NCBI RefSeq assembly: GCF_024721155.1 | Contig: NZ_JAHVAP010000001.1 | Location: 558,001 to 622,000 of the forward strand | DNA length: 64,000 bases | DNA from: Mucilaginibacter phenanthrenivorans | Lineage (GTDB): Bacteria; Bacteroidota; Bacteroidia; Sphingobacteriales; Sphingobacteriaceae | Direction: 5' to 3' | Part shown: piece after piece, positions 38,707-48,791 of the stretch | Position numbering within the stretch: position 1 is the first letter of the stretch | Layout: each line of letters opens with the position of its first letter | The notes under the pieces: model-generated | What the model was told of the DNA's origin: nothing | Database searches by the model: none | Seen by the model: the letters and a program-made list of their open reading frames with translations, nothing else | Program-made: the position numbers and the translations under genes

Positions 38707-41700
38707 ATGGAAAAAAAGTCATTACCACTATTATTTATTTGTGCTTTTTTAACGACAGCAGTGCTCCTAAATACCTCGAAGAACGCTATTGCCGAAGGTA
38801 CCGGCGTTTCTAAGATAACTTACTACAAAAACATGACGGGGTGGGGACCCGGCAATAGGCTTAATAAGGCCGCGGCTACCCCGGATGCAAAAATTGTTGC
38901 CAAAGCCGTAACGGGTAAAGTAACGAATGAAAATGGAGCCGCCTTGCCCGGTGTGACAGTCACTGAAAAGGGCACCCATAACGTAACGACTACGAATGCG
39001 TCTGGCGACTATGCAATAAATGTTGCCAATAACGGCGCGGTGTTGGTCTTTACCTTCATCGGTTACAACCCGCTTGAAATAACGGTCGGAAGCCAGACAG
39101 CGGTAAATGTAAGGATGACCAGCTCCGCCAGCGCCCTAAACGAGGTTATCGTCACCGCGTTGGGTATTAAAAGAGAGGCAAAAAGCCTTGGATATTCCGC
39201 CCAAAAAGCTGATGTTCTGGCCATGCAAACCAACCGGACAACCAACCTTGCCAATTCGCTCGAAGGCCTGGTAGCGGGCTTAGATGTTTCGCCCCCTGCA
39301 GCGGGCCCAGGCGGCAGTACAAAAATCCGCTTACGCGGACAATCTTCTTTTACAGCCGACAATTCGCCACTTATTGTAATAAATGGGTTGCCAATGTCGC
39401 AGGGCGCCAGCAGCAACAATGGTTATACTCAAAATACTGACCAGGGAGATAATTTGCAGGGTATTAACCAGGATGACATTGAATCCATGACTATCTTAAA
39501 AGGATCAACGGCGGCTGCCCTATACGGTTCGCGGGCGGTTAACGGCGCTATAATAATCACTACTAAAACCGGGGCTAAAAATACGGGCCTTGGCATTGAG
39601 TTCAATTCAAACTTCACCGAAAGCCAGGCGCTTGATTATACCGACTTCCAGTACGAATACGGGCAAGGCGAAAACAACATCCGGCCCTCATCCCAGGGTA
39701 CAGCTCAAAGTTCGGGCGCCTGGAGTTTTGGGGTGCCGTTTGATAATGTTCCAACTTACCAGTTCGATGGCGTTCAGCGTCCGTATGCTCCCGTTAAAAA
39801 CCGCATCAGTACCTTTTTCAGGCTTGCGCCATCATGGAGCAATACAATTGCAATTTCAGGGGGAAATGATAAAGGCGGCTTCCGGGTTTCGTTTTCTAAT
39901 CAGGATGCAGATGGCATTATCCCAAACAACGACTTCCACAAAAAGATATTTAACGTAGGTATTAATTATAAACTCACTGATAAGTTGTCTGCACAGTTTT
40001 ACGTGAATTATGACCACGAGTTTAACAACAACCCGCCGGTTATTGGGGTACAGGGGCTATCGATTCCAACATCTATTTACAGGCTTGCCAATTCGACAGA
40101 TTTCGACGTGCTTAAAGCGGGTGCTATTGATGCCAATGGCAATGAAACACCTACTTCGCGTTTTTCCACCGTTACCAATCCTTATTGGATATTGGCCAAA
40201 CAGTTTCAAAGGCAAACTAAGGATCATTTATTGGGAACTGCTGTTTTACGCTACCAATTCTTCGACTGGCTATATTTGCAGGGCCGCGCCAATACAGATC
40301 TTTTACAGAGCACTTTTGAAACGAACACCCCAACTGGAACTTTAGCTGTCGGGGCAGCACCAAAGGGGCTATTCAATGGCGGCTATGCCATCAACACCGC
40401 AAACATCAGACAAAACAATTTTGATTTCTTACTGGGGGGAGCTCATACCTGGAAAAATTTTGGGCTTAATGCCACTGTGGGTGGTAATAACTTTCCCCTG
40501 GTCGCTTCAACGTTTAGTGAAAGCGTTACCAACTTTTATATTAAAGACTTATACACTATTGGAAATGGCGTAACAAATACCTCTACCTATAATTTGTCTA
40601 AACAAACGGTCAATTCCCTATATGGTACCGCCGAGCTTTCCTATAAAAATTTGTTTTACCTCAACGTAACCGGCCGTACAGATTGGTATTCGGTATTAGC
40701 TAAAGATCTTGATCATTACTTTTACCCTTCGATCAGCGGTAGTTTCGTTTTTTCGGAACTGCTTCCCGGTGCAAAATGGCTAAATTTTGGAAAGATCAGG
40801 GTTGCGATCGCAGAAACGGGAAGCGCGGGGACAGTAGGGCCATATAATGCCCTAACTTTTGCGCTATCTTCAAATGCATTTAATGGCCTCCCTTTAGGAA
40901 GTATCAATAATACAAGTTCGCCAAACCCCCGGATCAAGCCCTTTGGCGTTAATGAAAAGGAAATAGGGCTGGAGATACATATGTTTAATAACCGCGTCAA
41001 CCTGGATGTTGCTGCATATGATAAAAAAACCACCAACCAGGCAGTTCCAATCAGTCTTTCTGCTGCAAGCGGTTATAGCAGCACATTGGTGAACTTAGGT
41101 GGTTTGGACAATAAGGGACTGGAACTCAACCTGGAGCTGACGCCGGTTCGAAGCCAAACGATAACCTGGAAAACAGCTTTTAACTCCGCATTTAATTCTT
41201 CAAAGGTTTTATCTTTAGCCAACAACCAATCACAACTGGTTGTAGGTAGCCCGGAGTTTTTTGGAACAATTGTGGATGTAGTAGGTTTACCGCTTAATCA
41301 AATCCAGGGTGCCACCTATAAGCGGGATGCAGCGGGAAATGTACTTTTAACAGGTGGAAAACCTAATGCCAGCACTACACCTGTTAACTTTGGCAGCGGC
41401 TTGCCTACATCAACAGGCGGTTGGATAAACACGGTAACGTATAAGGGGTTTATCTTCGCTGCGCATATCGACTATAAAGCTGGCGGTAAAGTACTGTCAA
41501 GTACAAACTTGAATTTATTAAGGGAAGGGCTGTCAAAAGCATCATTACCGGGCAGGGTTGGGGGAGTAGTATACCCGGGCGTCAATTCTTCCGATGGCTT
41601 GACCAATACCACTGCGGTAAATGCTGAAGATTTTTATGCCAATTATCGTTCAAAAAATATTCTGGACCCTTTTATCTATAGTTCGAGCTTCATCAAGTTG

Positions 41701-41925
41701 CGAAACCTGTCGTTAGGATATGATCTATCAAAGTTCATTAATAAAAAGTATGTAAAAAGTTTAGTGCTTTCAGCAGTGTGCCACAATGTGCTGATTATTA
41801 AGAAGTACACCCCTAATATTGATCCTGAGGCAATAGGGTCAAGTGGTGATAATTTGACAGGATACGAGCAGGCATCATTACCAACCATACGTACGTACGG
41901 ACTTAACATGAACATAAAATTCTAA
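38707..41925 (+). CDS. susC: SusC-type TonB-dependent outer-membrane glycan importer
   Basis: The 1072-aa protein has a signal peptide, a CarboxypepD_reg-like beta-sandwich domain (VTGKVTNENGAALPGVTVTE), a plug domain (NEVIVTALGIKREAKSLGYS, LIVINGLPMSQ, DIESMTILKGSTAAALYGSR) and a beta-barrel ending RTYGLNMNIKF. No STN (sigma-interacting) domain is visible. It imports oligosaccharides bound by the partner SusD lipoprotein, powered by TonB. The gene is followed after 13 bases by susD, and the pair ends at a good terminator. Confidence 0.95.
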   Translation: MEKKSLPLLFICAFLTTAVLLNTSKNAIAEGTGVSKITYYKNMTGWGPGNRLNKAAATPDAKIVAKAVTGKVTNENGAALPGVTVTEKGTHNVTTTNASGDYAINVANNGAVLVFTFIGYNPLEITVGSQTAVNVRMTSSASALNEVIVTALGIKREAKSLGYSAQKADVLAMQTNRTTNLANSLEGLVAGLDVSPPAAGPGGSTKIRLRGQSSFTADNSPLIVINGLPMSQGASSNNGYTQNTDQGDNLQGINQDDIESMTILKGSTAAALYGSRAVNGAIIITTKTGAKNTGLGIEFNSNFTESQALDYTDFQYEYGQGENNIRPSSQGTAQSSGAWSFGVPFDNVPTYQFDGVQRPYAPVKNRISTFFRLAPSWSNTIAISGGNDKGGFRVSFSNQDADGIIPNNDFHKKIFNVGINYKLTDKLSAQFYVNYDHEFNNNPPVIGVQGLSIPTSIYRLANSTDFDVLKAGAIDANGNETPTSRFSTVTNPYWILAKQFQRQTKDHLLGTAVLRYQFFDWLYLQGRANTDLLQSTFETNTPTGTLAVGAAPKGLFNGGYAINTANIRQNNFDFLLGGAHTWKNFGLNATVGGNNFPLVASTFSESVTNFYIKDLYTIGNGVTNTSTYNLSKQTVNSLYGTAELSYKNLFYLNVTGRTDWYSVLAKDLDHYFYPSISGSFVFSELLPGAKWLNFGKIRVAIAETGSAGTVGPYNALTFALSSNAFNGLPLGSINNTSSPNPRIKPFGVNEKEIGLEIHMFNNRVNLDVAAYDKKTTNQAVPISLSAASGYSSTLVNLGGLDNKGLELNLELTPVRSQTITWKTAFNSAFNSSKVLSLANNQSQLVVGSPEFFGTIVDVVGLPLNQIQGATYKRDAAGNVLLTGGKPNASTTPVNFGSGLPTSTGGWINTVTYKGFIFAAHIDYKAGGKVLSSTNLNLLREGLSKASLPGRVGGVVYPGVNSSDGLTNTTAVNAEDFYANYRSKNILDPFIYSSSFIKLRNLSLGYDLSKFINKKYVKSLVLSAVCHNVLIIKKYTPNIDPEAIGSSGDNLTGYEQASLPTIRTYGLNMNIKF

Positions 41926-41938
41926 TCCTAAATAAAAT

Positions 41939-43489
41939 ATGAAAAATATAACCCTTATTTTAGTTTCAGTAATCTGCATTACATTAGTCAGCAGCTGCAA
42001 CAAAGGATTTGATAGCTTGAATATCAATCCAAACAACCCTACGAAACTTGACGCCGCATTTTTATTTACTAATGCAGAGTTTAGCACGTATGCGGCCATT
42101 ATGGAAACAGAACCAACAGTTGTACAACAATTCATCAATCCATTTACCGGGATAACTTCCGCGTTTAATTTTAACCAGGTAAACCAAACATACACTGCAC
42201 AACGGTGGAATGCCGAATTTACGGGTACGAATACAGGGGCGACAACTTCTGCCGGGCCTGTTCAATTATTGGTTCAGATATTGAGCCAGGTGAAGGGCAA
42301 TGCCGCCAGGACAAATTTATATAACGAAGCCCGGATTTTGAAGGCATATCAATTTATGACGCTGGTTGATACCTATGGCGATGTGCCCTATAGCGAAGCA
42401 GCCCAGGCTTACCTCGGTAACATACTTACGCCAAAGTACGATCACCAGGTAGCTATTTACACAGATCTTGTAAATGAATTAACAAGCGCTACTGCAGGGC
42501 TTGATCCTGCAAAGGACATTGTTACGGCAGATGTATTTTATGGTGGTAACATAGCCCAATGGAAAAAACTGGGATATTCCTTGTTATTACGCATTGGCAT
42601 GCGCTATTCAAAATACGATGCAACCAAGGCGCAAAGCATTGTACAGGCTGCGTTTGCAGGCGGCGTGATGACCTCGAATGCTGATAACTGCTTTTTAAAA
42701 TATAATGTGACTTTCGTTAACCCTGTTAGTCAAAATCTTTCTACACTTACCAACACTTATTATTTGGCGGAGCCTTTTGTAAACCAATTAAAAAATTCAG
42801 GCGATCCGCGGCTGAAGTATATATCAGCTATATACCCCAACCCGGCTGCCGCAACAAGCGGTGTGCCGGATACACTGTCATCTGACCAGTTTGGCCTGCC
42901 GATTGGCTACAGCAGCGCCACGCTGGCAACTGCTCCTGGTTACCGGGGAGCGAATGGCTCAGGCTACAATTACTCGCAGGTGAATTATAGCTTTCTGGGT
43001 AATTTAACCGCGCCTCAGTTTTTTGTTACCTGTGCACAAACACAATTACTGCTGGCAGAAGCTGCGTTCAGGGGATGGTTAACCGGGGGAAATACGCCGG
43101 ATGTTTACTATGCAAACGGGATCCGGGCAGCAATGGATCAATGGGCCTCTTACAGTTCTTCTGCCGTAATTCCCTTATCCACTGAAAATGCCTTTATCAA
43201 TAATCCTGTTAACGCTTATAGCGCGGCAAATGCCTTAAAACTTATCAATACGCAATACTGGATTGCATCGTGGGGTAATGGCGCCGAGGCATGGGCGAAC
43301 TTCAGAAGAAGCGGTTTCCCCGCCTTATCGCCTAACACCATTGCGGGGCAAAATATAACAGGCGGGTTTGTGCGCCGATACGTTTACCCAACACTTGAGC
43401 TTTCCGCGAACCTGACAAATTACCAGGCCGCAGTGGCAAGCATCGGCGGGACGGACAGTATGGATACCCGGATTTTCTGGGATAAGTAA
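41939..43489 (+). CDS. susD: SusD-like glycan-binding lipoprotein
   Basis: The 516-aa protein begins with a lipoprotein signal (ILVSVICITLVSSCNKG, lipobox cysteine at residue 20) and continues with FDSLNINPNNPTKL, which is typical of the SusD/RagB family branch with the LNxNPNxP start. Helical TPR-like sections follow (ILKAYQFMTLVDTYGDVPYSE). It is a surface lipoprotein that caps SusC and captures oligosaccharides. The substrate cannot be told from sequence, though linked GH3, GH43, GH127 and GH67 genes point to hemicellulose. Confidence 0.93.
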   Translation: MKNITLILVSVICITLVSSCNKGFDSLNINPNNPTKLDAAFLFTNAEFSTYAAIMETEPTVVQQFINPFTGITSAFNFNQVNQTYTAQRWNAEFTGTNTGATTSAGPVQLLVQILSQVKGNAARTNLYNEARILKAYQFMTLVDTYGDVPYSEAAQAYLGNILTPKYDHQVAIYTDLVNELTSATAGLDPAKDIVTADVFYGGNIAQWKKLGYSLLLRIGMRYSKYDATKAQSIVQAAFAGGVMTSNADNCFLKYNVTFVNPVSQNLSTLTNTYYLAEPFVNQLKNSGDPRLKYISAIYPNPAAATSGVPDTLSSDQFGLPIGYSSATLATAPGYRGANGSGYNYSQVNYSFLGNLTAPQFFVTCAQTQLLLAEAAFRGWLTGGNTPDVYYANGIRAAMDQWASYSSSAVIPLSTENAFINNPVNAYSAANALKLINTQYWIASWGNGAEAWANFRRSGFPALSPNTIAGQNITGGFVRRYVYPTLELSANLTNYQAAVASIGGTDSMDTRIFWDK

Positions 43490-43535
43490 CATCGATGATG
43501 AAGAGAAACCGGTACTTGCTGACAGGATCAATAAT

Positions 43536-43567
43536 AAAAATGCTGGCTATAGTTGGCCGGCATTTTT
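43536..43567 (+). terminator. Terminator after susD
   Basis: AAAAATGCTGGC pairs with GCCGGCATTTTTT with one G:U pair across an eight-base loop and ends in a T-tract. It closes the susC-susD operon, so the GH3 gene downstream has its own promoter in 43568-43742. Confidence 0.8.
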
Positions 43568-43742
43568 TCAATAAGAGTTGCGCAACCTTTGTGAATAATT
43601 TTCTCTGATTAGGAATTGATAATTACTTTAAACAATTAATTCCCTTATTGTTGTTAGGCACGGGAAATACGGGAGACGCGTACTCGGCTCCATTCAACAT
43701 GCGATTGCAAGAGGTTGATTTTAAATAGCTTATTAACTTAAG

Positions 43743-46358
43743 ATGAAAATACCTTCAAGAATTTGTGCCCTGGCAGCGATCATAATGCCTTTAATTGCTG
43801 CTGCTCAAACACCGCAATACCCGTATCAGGATTATAAACTTGATTTTAATATTAGGGTGAATGACCTGGTAAAACGGATGACACTGGAAGAAAAGGTAAG
43901 CCAAATGCTTAATTCCTCGCCAGCGATTCCAAGGCTCGGTATTCCGGCATATGATTGGTGGAACGAAGTGTTACATGGTGTAGCCAGAACCCCGTTTAAA
44001 GTAACAGTGTACCCACAGGCCATAGCCATGGCGGCTACATTTGATCAGGGATCCTTAAATCAAATGGCGGATTATGCTGCACTGGAGGGCCGGGCCGTAC
44101 ACAACAAAGCTTTGCAAATGGGCCGGGCCGGGGAAAGATATATGGGCTTGACCTACTGGACGCCGAATATCAACATTTTTCGGGACCCGCGCTGGGGCAG
44201 GGGGCAAGAAACCTATGGGGAGGACCCTTTTTTGACCGCCGCTATGGGCAGTGCCTTTGTAAAAGGACTTCAGGGCGATGACCCTAAATATTTGAAGGCG
44301 GCCGCTTGCGCCAAACATTACGCCGTGCACAGCGGCCCTGAGCCATCACGCCATATCTTTAATGCCGATGTTAGTGATTATGATCTGTGGGACACTTATT
44401 TGCCGGCATTTAAAAAACTGGTGGTCGATGCAAAGGTGGCCGGGGTAATGTGCGCTTACAATGCCTTTAAAAGGCAACCCTGCTGTGGAAGTGATCTGCT
44501 CATGGTGAATATTTTGCGTAACCAATGGAATTTCTCCGGCTATGTGACCTCGGATTGTTGGGGGATCGATGATTTTTTTAAAAACCATAAAACCCACGCC
44601 AATGCGGAAGATGCCTCTGCAGACGCGGTATTGCACGGTACCGATGTGGAATGCGGTACCGATGCCTTTAAGTCGTTGGTTGCTGCTGTAAAAGATGGCA
44701 GGATAGCTGAAACGCAAATTGATGTTTCTGTAAGGCGTTTATTTATGACCCGCTTCAGGCTGGGTATGTTTGATCCGCCGAAAATGGTAAAATACGCGCA
44801 GACGCCGGCTTCGACCTTAGAAAGCCCGGCGCACCGGGAACTTGCACTTAAAATGGCCCGGCAAGCGATTGTATTACTTAAAAATGCCGGTCAAACCTTA
44901 CCCTTAAGTAAATCCATTAAGAAGGTAGTTGTATTAGGACCCAATGCGGACAACCCGATTGCCATTTTAGGAAATTACAATGGTATACCGTCTGCGGTAA
45001 CAACGGTTTTTCAGGGTATCAGGCAAAAACTACCTAATGCAGCAGTGTCATATGAAAAAGCGGTTAATTTTACGAACGATACGATGCTTGTTTATGCCAA
45101 CGTTGCGCAACAATATCATACAGGTGGCCATCAGGGCTTCCGGGCGGAATATTTTAACAACCGCGACCTAAAGGGCGAACCGGTGGTAAGATATGAGGAT
45201 ACGGTAGCCCATGTCTGGCAGGAAGACGAGGAAGTTGCAGGCACCATCAAGGCAAGAGACTTTTCGGCCAGGTACAGTACCACTTTTTCGGCTCATGGCG
45301 AAAAAGCGGTAACATTTGAAGTTGAGGGTGATGACGGCTACCGGCTTCTGATCAATGGTAAGGAAGTTTTGAATGCCTGGACAAAAAACCGTTGGGGAGC
45401 TCAGCAATATCATTTGGACACTGCCCCCGGTAAAACTTATCAAATTTGCCTGGAATTTTGGCAGGGTGACGGCAAGGCGAACATCAGGCTAAGCGCCGGC
45501 AACTATCAAAAAACCGATGAGGCCGCATTAGTCAGCCGCATTAAGGATGCGGATGCGATCATTTACGTTGGCGGCATTTCTCCACAACTTGAAGGTGAAG
45601 AAATGCAGGTTAATTATCCCGGCTTCAAAGGTGGCGATAGAACCTCGATCCAATTACCATCCGCACAAACTAGCCTACTGAAAACATTACAGGCAACCGG
45701 TAAACCGGTTGTTTTTGTCATAATGACTGGCAGCGCTCTGGCTATCCCGTGGGAGGCTGAACATATTCCGGCCATTGTAAACGCCTGGTACGGTGGACAG
45801 GCGGCCGGAACAGCTGTGGCCGATGTGCTTTTCGGTGATTACAATCCGGCTGGCCGGCTTCCCGTTACTTTTTACAAAAGCGATGACGATCTGCCCGATT
45901 TTACCGACTATTCTATGAATAATAGGACTTATCGTTACTTTAAGGGTACGCCCTTATACGGTTTTGGCTATGGGTTAAGCTATACCACTTTTAAATATGA
46001 TCACCTGGTTATGCCGACGGTTGTTAAGCCCGGTAAGGCAATACCTATAAGCTTGAGGATCACCAATACAGGACCAATGGCAGGCGATGAAGTGGTTCAA
46101 ATATATGTTAAACATGAAAATCAGCGGATTAAAGTTCCGTTAAAGGCACTGAAGGGCTTTACACGTTTATTTCTTAAAGCCGGGGAGCGGCGAATCATAA
46201 ACTTCAATCTTTCCCGGGATGACTTGACTGTCACCAATGTTAATGGAGGGCAGGTGGCATTAAAAGGTAAAATGACGGTCAGCGCCGGTGGTTCCCAGCC
46301 AGACGAAAAAAACAATACCTCAGGCAATATTGTACAACAGACAGTTACAATATTGTGA
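43743..46358 (+). CDS. GH3 beta-glycosidase with PA14 insertion (second copy)
   Basis: The 871-aa enzyme has a signal peptide (MKIPSRICALAAIIMPLIAAAQ) and the same GH3-PA14-Fn3 architecture as the gene at 21354: WTPNINIFRDPRWGRGQETY, nucleophile Asp in YVTSDCWGIDDFF, PA14 part from FRAEYFNNRDLKGEP and C-terminal YGFGYGLSYTTF. The two proteins are clearly related but diverged, so they may handle different oligosaccharides (xylosidase versus glucosidase/arabinosidase). The extra His/Trp pair SDCWGID is typical of the xylosidase-like branch. It lies 253 bases after susD, past a terminator. Confidence 0.9.
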   Translation: MKIPSRICALAAIIMPLIAAAQTPQYPYQDYKLDFNIRVNDLVKRMTLEEKVSQMLNSSPAIPRLGIPAYDWWNEVLHGVARTPFKVTVYPQAIAMAATFDQGSLNQMADYAALEGRAVHNKALQMGRAGERYMGLTYWTPNINIFRDPRWGRGQETYGEDPFLTAAMGSAFVKGLQGDDPKYLKAAACAKHYAVHSGPEPSRHIFNADVSDYDLWDTYLPAFKKLVVDAKVAGVMCAYNAFKRQPCCGSDLLMVNILRNQWNFSGYVTSDCWGIDDFFKNHKTHANAEDASADAVLHGTDVECGTDAFKSLVAAVKDGRIAETQIDVSVRRLFMTRFRLGMFDPPKMVKYAQTPASTLESPAHRELALKMARQAIVLLKNAGQTLPLSKSIKKVVVLGPNADNPIAILGNYNGIPSAVTTVFQGIRQKLPNAAVSYEKAVNFTNDTMLVYANVAQQYHTGGHQGFRAEYFNNRDLKGEPVVRYEDTVAHVWQEDEEVAGTIKARDFSARYSTTFSAHGEKAVTFEVEGDDGYRLLINGKEVLNAWTKNRWGAQQYHLDTAPGKTYQICLEFWQGDGKANIRLSAGNYQKTDEAALVSRIKDADAIIYVGGISPQLEGEEMQVNYPGFKGGDRTSIQLPSAQTSLLKTLQATGKPVVFVIMTGSALAIPWEAEHIPAIVNAWYGGQAAGTAVADVLFGDYNPAGRLPVTFYKSDDDLPDFTDYSMNNRTYRYFKGTPLYGFGYGLSYTTFKYDHLVMPTVVKPGKAIPISLRITNTGPMAGDEVVQIYVKHENQRIKVPLKALKGFTRLFLKAGERRIINFNLSRDDLTVTNVNGGQVALKGKMTVSAGGSQPDEKNNTSGNIVQQTVTIL

Positions 46359-46425
46359 AATTGAACAGTTATAAAATGATTTGTAAGAGATACTTCTTTC
46401 TTTTCAGGCTTGCTAAAATATATGC

Positions 46426-48396
46426 TTAAATAATATGATCACCGAATTGAATGCTTTTGATATACGCACTTTGTGCAGTCCCGGGAATGAAACGGACAAA
46501 AACGTCATGTTGTCCGGTAACGCCTTTAATTGTCTTGCTAAAAACCTGCCATTGCCTGCTACCCGATGCGTCCAGGTTTAATGTGGCGATTAAACGGCCT
46601 TTTTGCAGATCATCCAGCCATATCTCGATTTTTGTCCTGGCTGTTATCCGGCAGGTAAGGGCAACTGATAGAGGCGAAATTCTGCCTGTTTCCACACCTG
46701 ATATCATAAACCACCCACCTTTCCCGGAAGTATTGGTTACGGCTTTTTCGTTGCCCATGCTAACAGCGGCCGTTCCAAAATAATTGCTGTAACCTACTGC
46801 CGGTAAAACAGACCGCCCGTCTTTACAAATGAAGCAATCAAAGTCAGCGGGCTTGCCTTCGGCAAAAAGACCGATGCTGGTGCCCACCCATGAATTATAA
46901 TTGGGCTGCGCCTTATCCAGTTTTATTGCGCTTACAGGGGCGCCAAGTGTTGTCCAGGCCTTTTTGTCACCGCTAAAATAGCCACTGAGCTGATGGCCAT
47001 TCCTAACCAGTTTTAACCAGACTGTCCGGCCAAAAGGATTGGTTAAGGTTCTTATCGCGGTATCCAATTGTAAAACGATCTTCCTTCCATCACTATAACC
47101 GGTATACAAACGCCCGATGACAGTTTGACCTCCGTTGCTAAGGTATATTCCCGCTTTTGCGCTCTTATCTGCAGCAGCTAAATCTACCCTTGTAATCACT
47201 GTATAAAAATGATCGGTTTCTTTTTGAACGATATGCGTGCGCACTGAATCCGGGCTTAGCCTGATCCATCCCTTTCTGGCGGTCAGCGAATATTTACAGG
47301 ATGAAGCTTTCGTCAGGAAATGCCAGCACAAGCCCGGTGCTTCGCCGGCAAAATAATCTGTCGTTACGCTCCTCCATAAAATGCCGGACTGTGGCAGGTC
47401 CGGCTTAACAATCGGCTGCGACGCAGGGGCCATTCCCCATGGCCTGTCGCCCTCCCAGATCACAGGGTAAAGAGAAGTTTGACGGCCCATGCCTGACCAG
47501 TCATCCCCATCATATTTTTCATAGCTTTGGCCCAGCGTCCACCATGTACCATCACTTAACTGAACAGGAGCCGATATATGGTTAGGATGCCTGAAACCGG
47601 CATGGGGATCGGTAACGGGTTTAAAAAAATTGCCCAGCCTTTGCCATTTAGTTGAATCTCCGGTTAAGGCGCTGCTTTTCAAGACATATTGACCACCTGT
47701 AACGTCACCGGCCGGAAAGTAATAGTAGACATCGTTCCGCTTGCACATGACCGGACCTTCTGCCCAGCTGTATTGCAAATGGGCATTCACCCAGTCTAAA
47801 TTGATTAGATGGCCTGTCAGTTGTCCGTCCCGCCCGAGCTCGTGAAGGCGGTTAGCTTTCTGGCCGTTCTTAATCAGCATATAAGGCTTACTGTCGTCGT
47901 CCACAAAAATGGAGTTATCATAGCCGGGGTTCCCGGTTTCCAGGTCGGTTTTCAGATGTACGGGTGCAGACCACGGTCCTGCCGGAGAGCTGGCCCTGGA
48001 AAACCATTGACCGTTGGCGGAAAAATAGATCCAATAAGACCCGTAAAAATAAGTAATAGCCCCCTGCCAGATTCCGGCTGAAGGACGATCTGTTACCCAG
48101 TCTGCTTTTGCCGGCGCCAGTACCCGTCCGATAATCTTCCAATGGACCAGATCAGTAGAATGATAAACCGGCAGATAAGGATTAAAATGAAAGCTGGATC
48201 CGCAGTGATAAAAATCTTTACCTACCTGCAATAAAGTGGGGTCGGGGTGATCTCCGGGCAATACGGGATTAACGTAGGTCTGCACCGTTTGATAAAAAGA
48301 AGAGGAGTCAACTGTTGGTTTGGTCTGCGCGTAAATACAGATCGGGGCAGATAACAGCACGACAAATAGTAGAAGAGGTAATCGGAAATATTGCAT
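46426..48396 (-). CDS. GH43 xylosidase/arabinofuranosidase with two C-terminal beta-sandwich domains
   Basis: The 656-aa secreted enzyme has base Asp in LPGDHPDPTLLQVGKDFYH, Asp in NPGYDNSIFVDDDSKPYM, and acid Glu in QYSWAEGPVMCKRNDVYYYF, the GH43 catalytic triad. The STDLVHWKIIGRVL segment follows the xylosidase/arabinofuranosidase branch. After residue about 330 there is a concanavalin-like domain (WHFLTKASSCKYSLTARKGW), and the last 130 residues form a CBM6-like carbohydrate-binding sandwich (MISGVETGRISPLS... AYIKSIQFGDHII). It faces the GH3 gene with a 67-base gap. Confidence 0.87.
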   Translation of the reverse strand: MQYFRLPLLLFVVLLSAPICIYAQTKPTVDSSSFYQTVQTYVNPVLPGDHPDPTLLQVGKDFYHCGSSFHFNPYLPVYHSTDLVHWKIIGRVLAPAKADWVTDRPSAGIWQGAITYFYGSYWIYFSANGQWFSRASSPAGPWSAPVHLKTDLETGNPGYDNSIFVDDDSKPYMLIKNGQKANRLHELGRDGQLTGHLINLDWVNAHLQYSWAEGPVMCKRNDVYYYFPAGDVTGGQYVLKSSALTGDSTKWQRLGNFFKPVTDPHAGFRHPNHISAPVQLSDGTWWTLGQSYEKYDGDDWSGMGRQTSLYPVIWEGDRPWGMAPASQPIVKPDLPQSGILWRSVTTDYFAGEAPGLCWHFLTKASSCKYSLTARKGWIRLSPDSVRTHIVQKETDHFYTVITRVDLAAADKSAKAGIYLSNGGQTVIGRLYTGYSDGRKIVLQLDTAIRTLTNPFGRTVWLKLVRNGHQLSGYFSGDKKAWTTLGAPVSAIKLDKAQPNYNSWVGTSIGLFAEGKPADFDCFICKDGRSVLPAVGYSNYFGTAAVSMGNEKAVTNTSGKGGWFMISGVETGRISPLSVALTCRITARTKIEIWLDDLQKGRLIATLNLDASGSRQWQVFSKTIKGVTGQHDVFVRFIPGTAQSAYIKSIQFGDHII

Positions 48397-48791
48397 ATCG
48401 GAATTATTCGTAAAGTCAGGCTAAAGATTATAATTATTGTTAACGCTGATCCAATCCAGTCTTAGCGGGTTGCCAGGCCATTAAAACTACCTGGAGATCA
48501 GGCACAAATGCTTTTATTTTCAGGATGCTGTAAACAGCGTGACCGAACGACGACACCTATAATTTACGATAACATAACTGGTAAGCGAAAGTACATGGCT
48601 AGGTTTGGATGAATTAATCCATTTCGCCAAAATGGTATCACAAATGTTTAAGTTGCGGCAAATTATTCAATCCTTTTGCTTATCCGGGTGTAAAGGATGA
48701 CCTTTCGTTTAGGCTCCTTTACCGGTTCACGACGTGCTTTTGTAAAAGCTAACTTTGATAAATTGAATATCAGGCATTATTCATCATACTA
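48397..48791. other. Gap between GH43 and the second HTCS
   Basis: The 395-bp gap shows no gene or terminator with confidence. It should carry the promoter of the minus-strand GH43 gene and the end of the HTCS transcript. Confidence 0.5.
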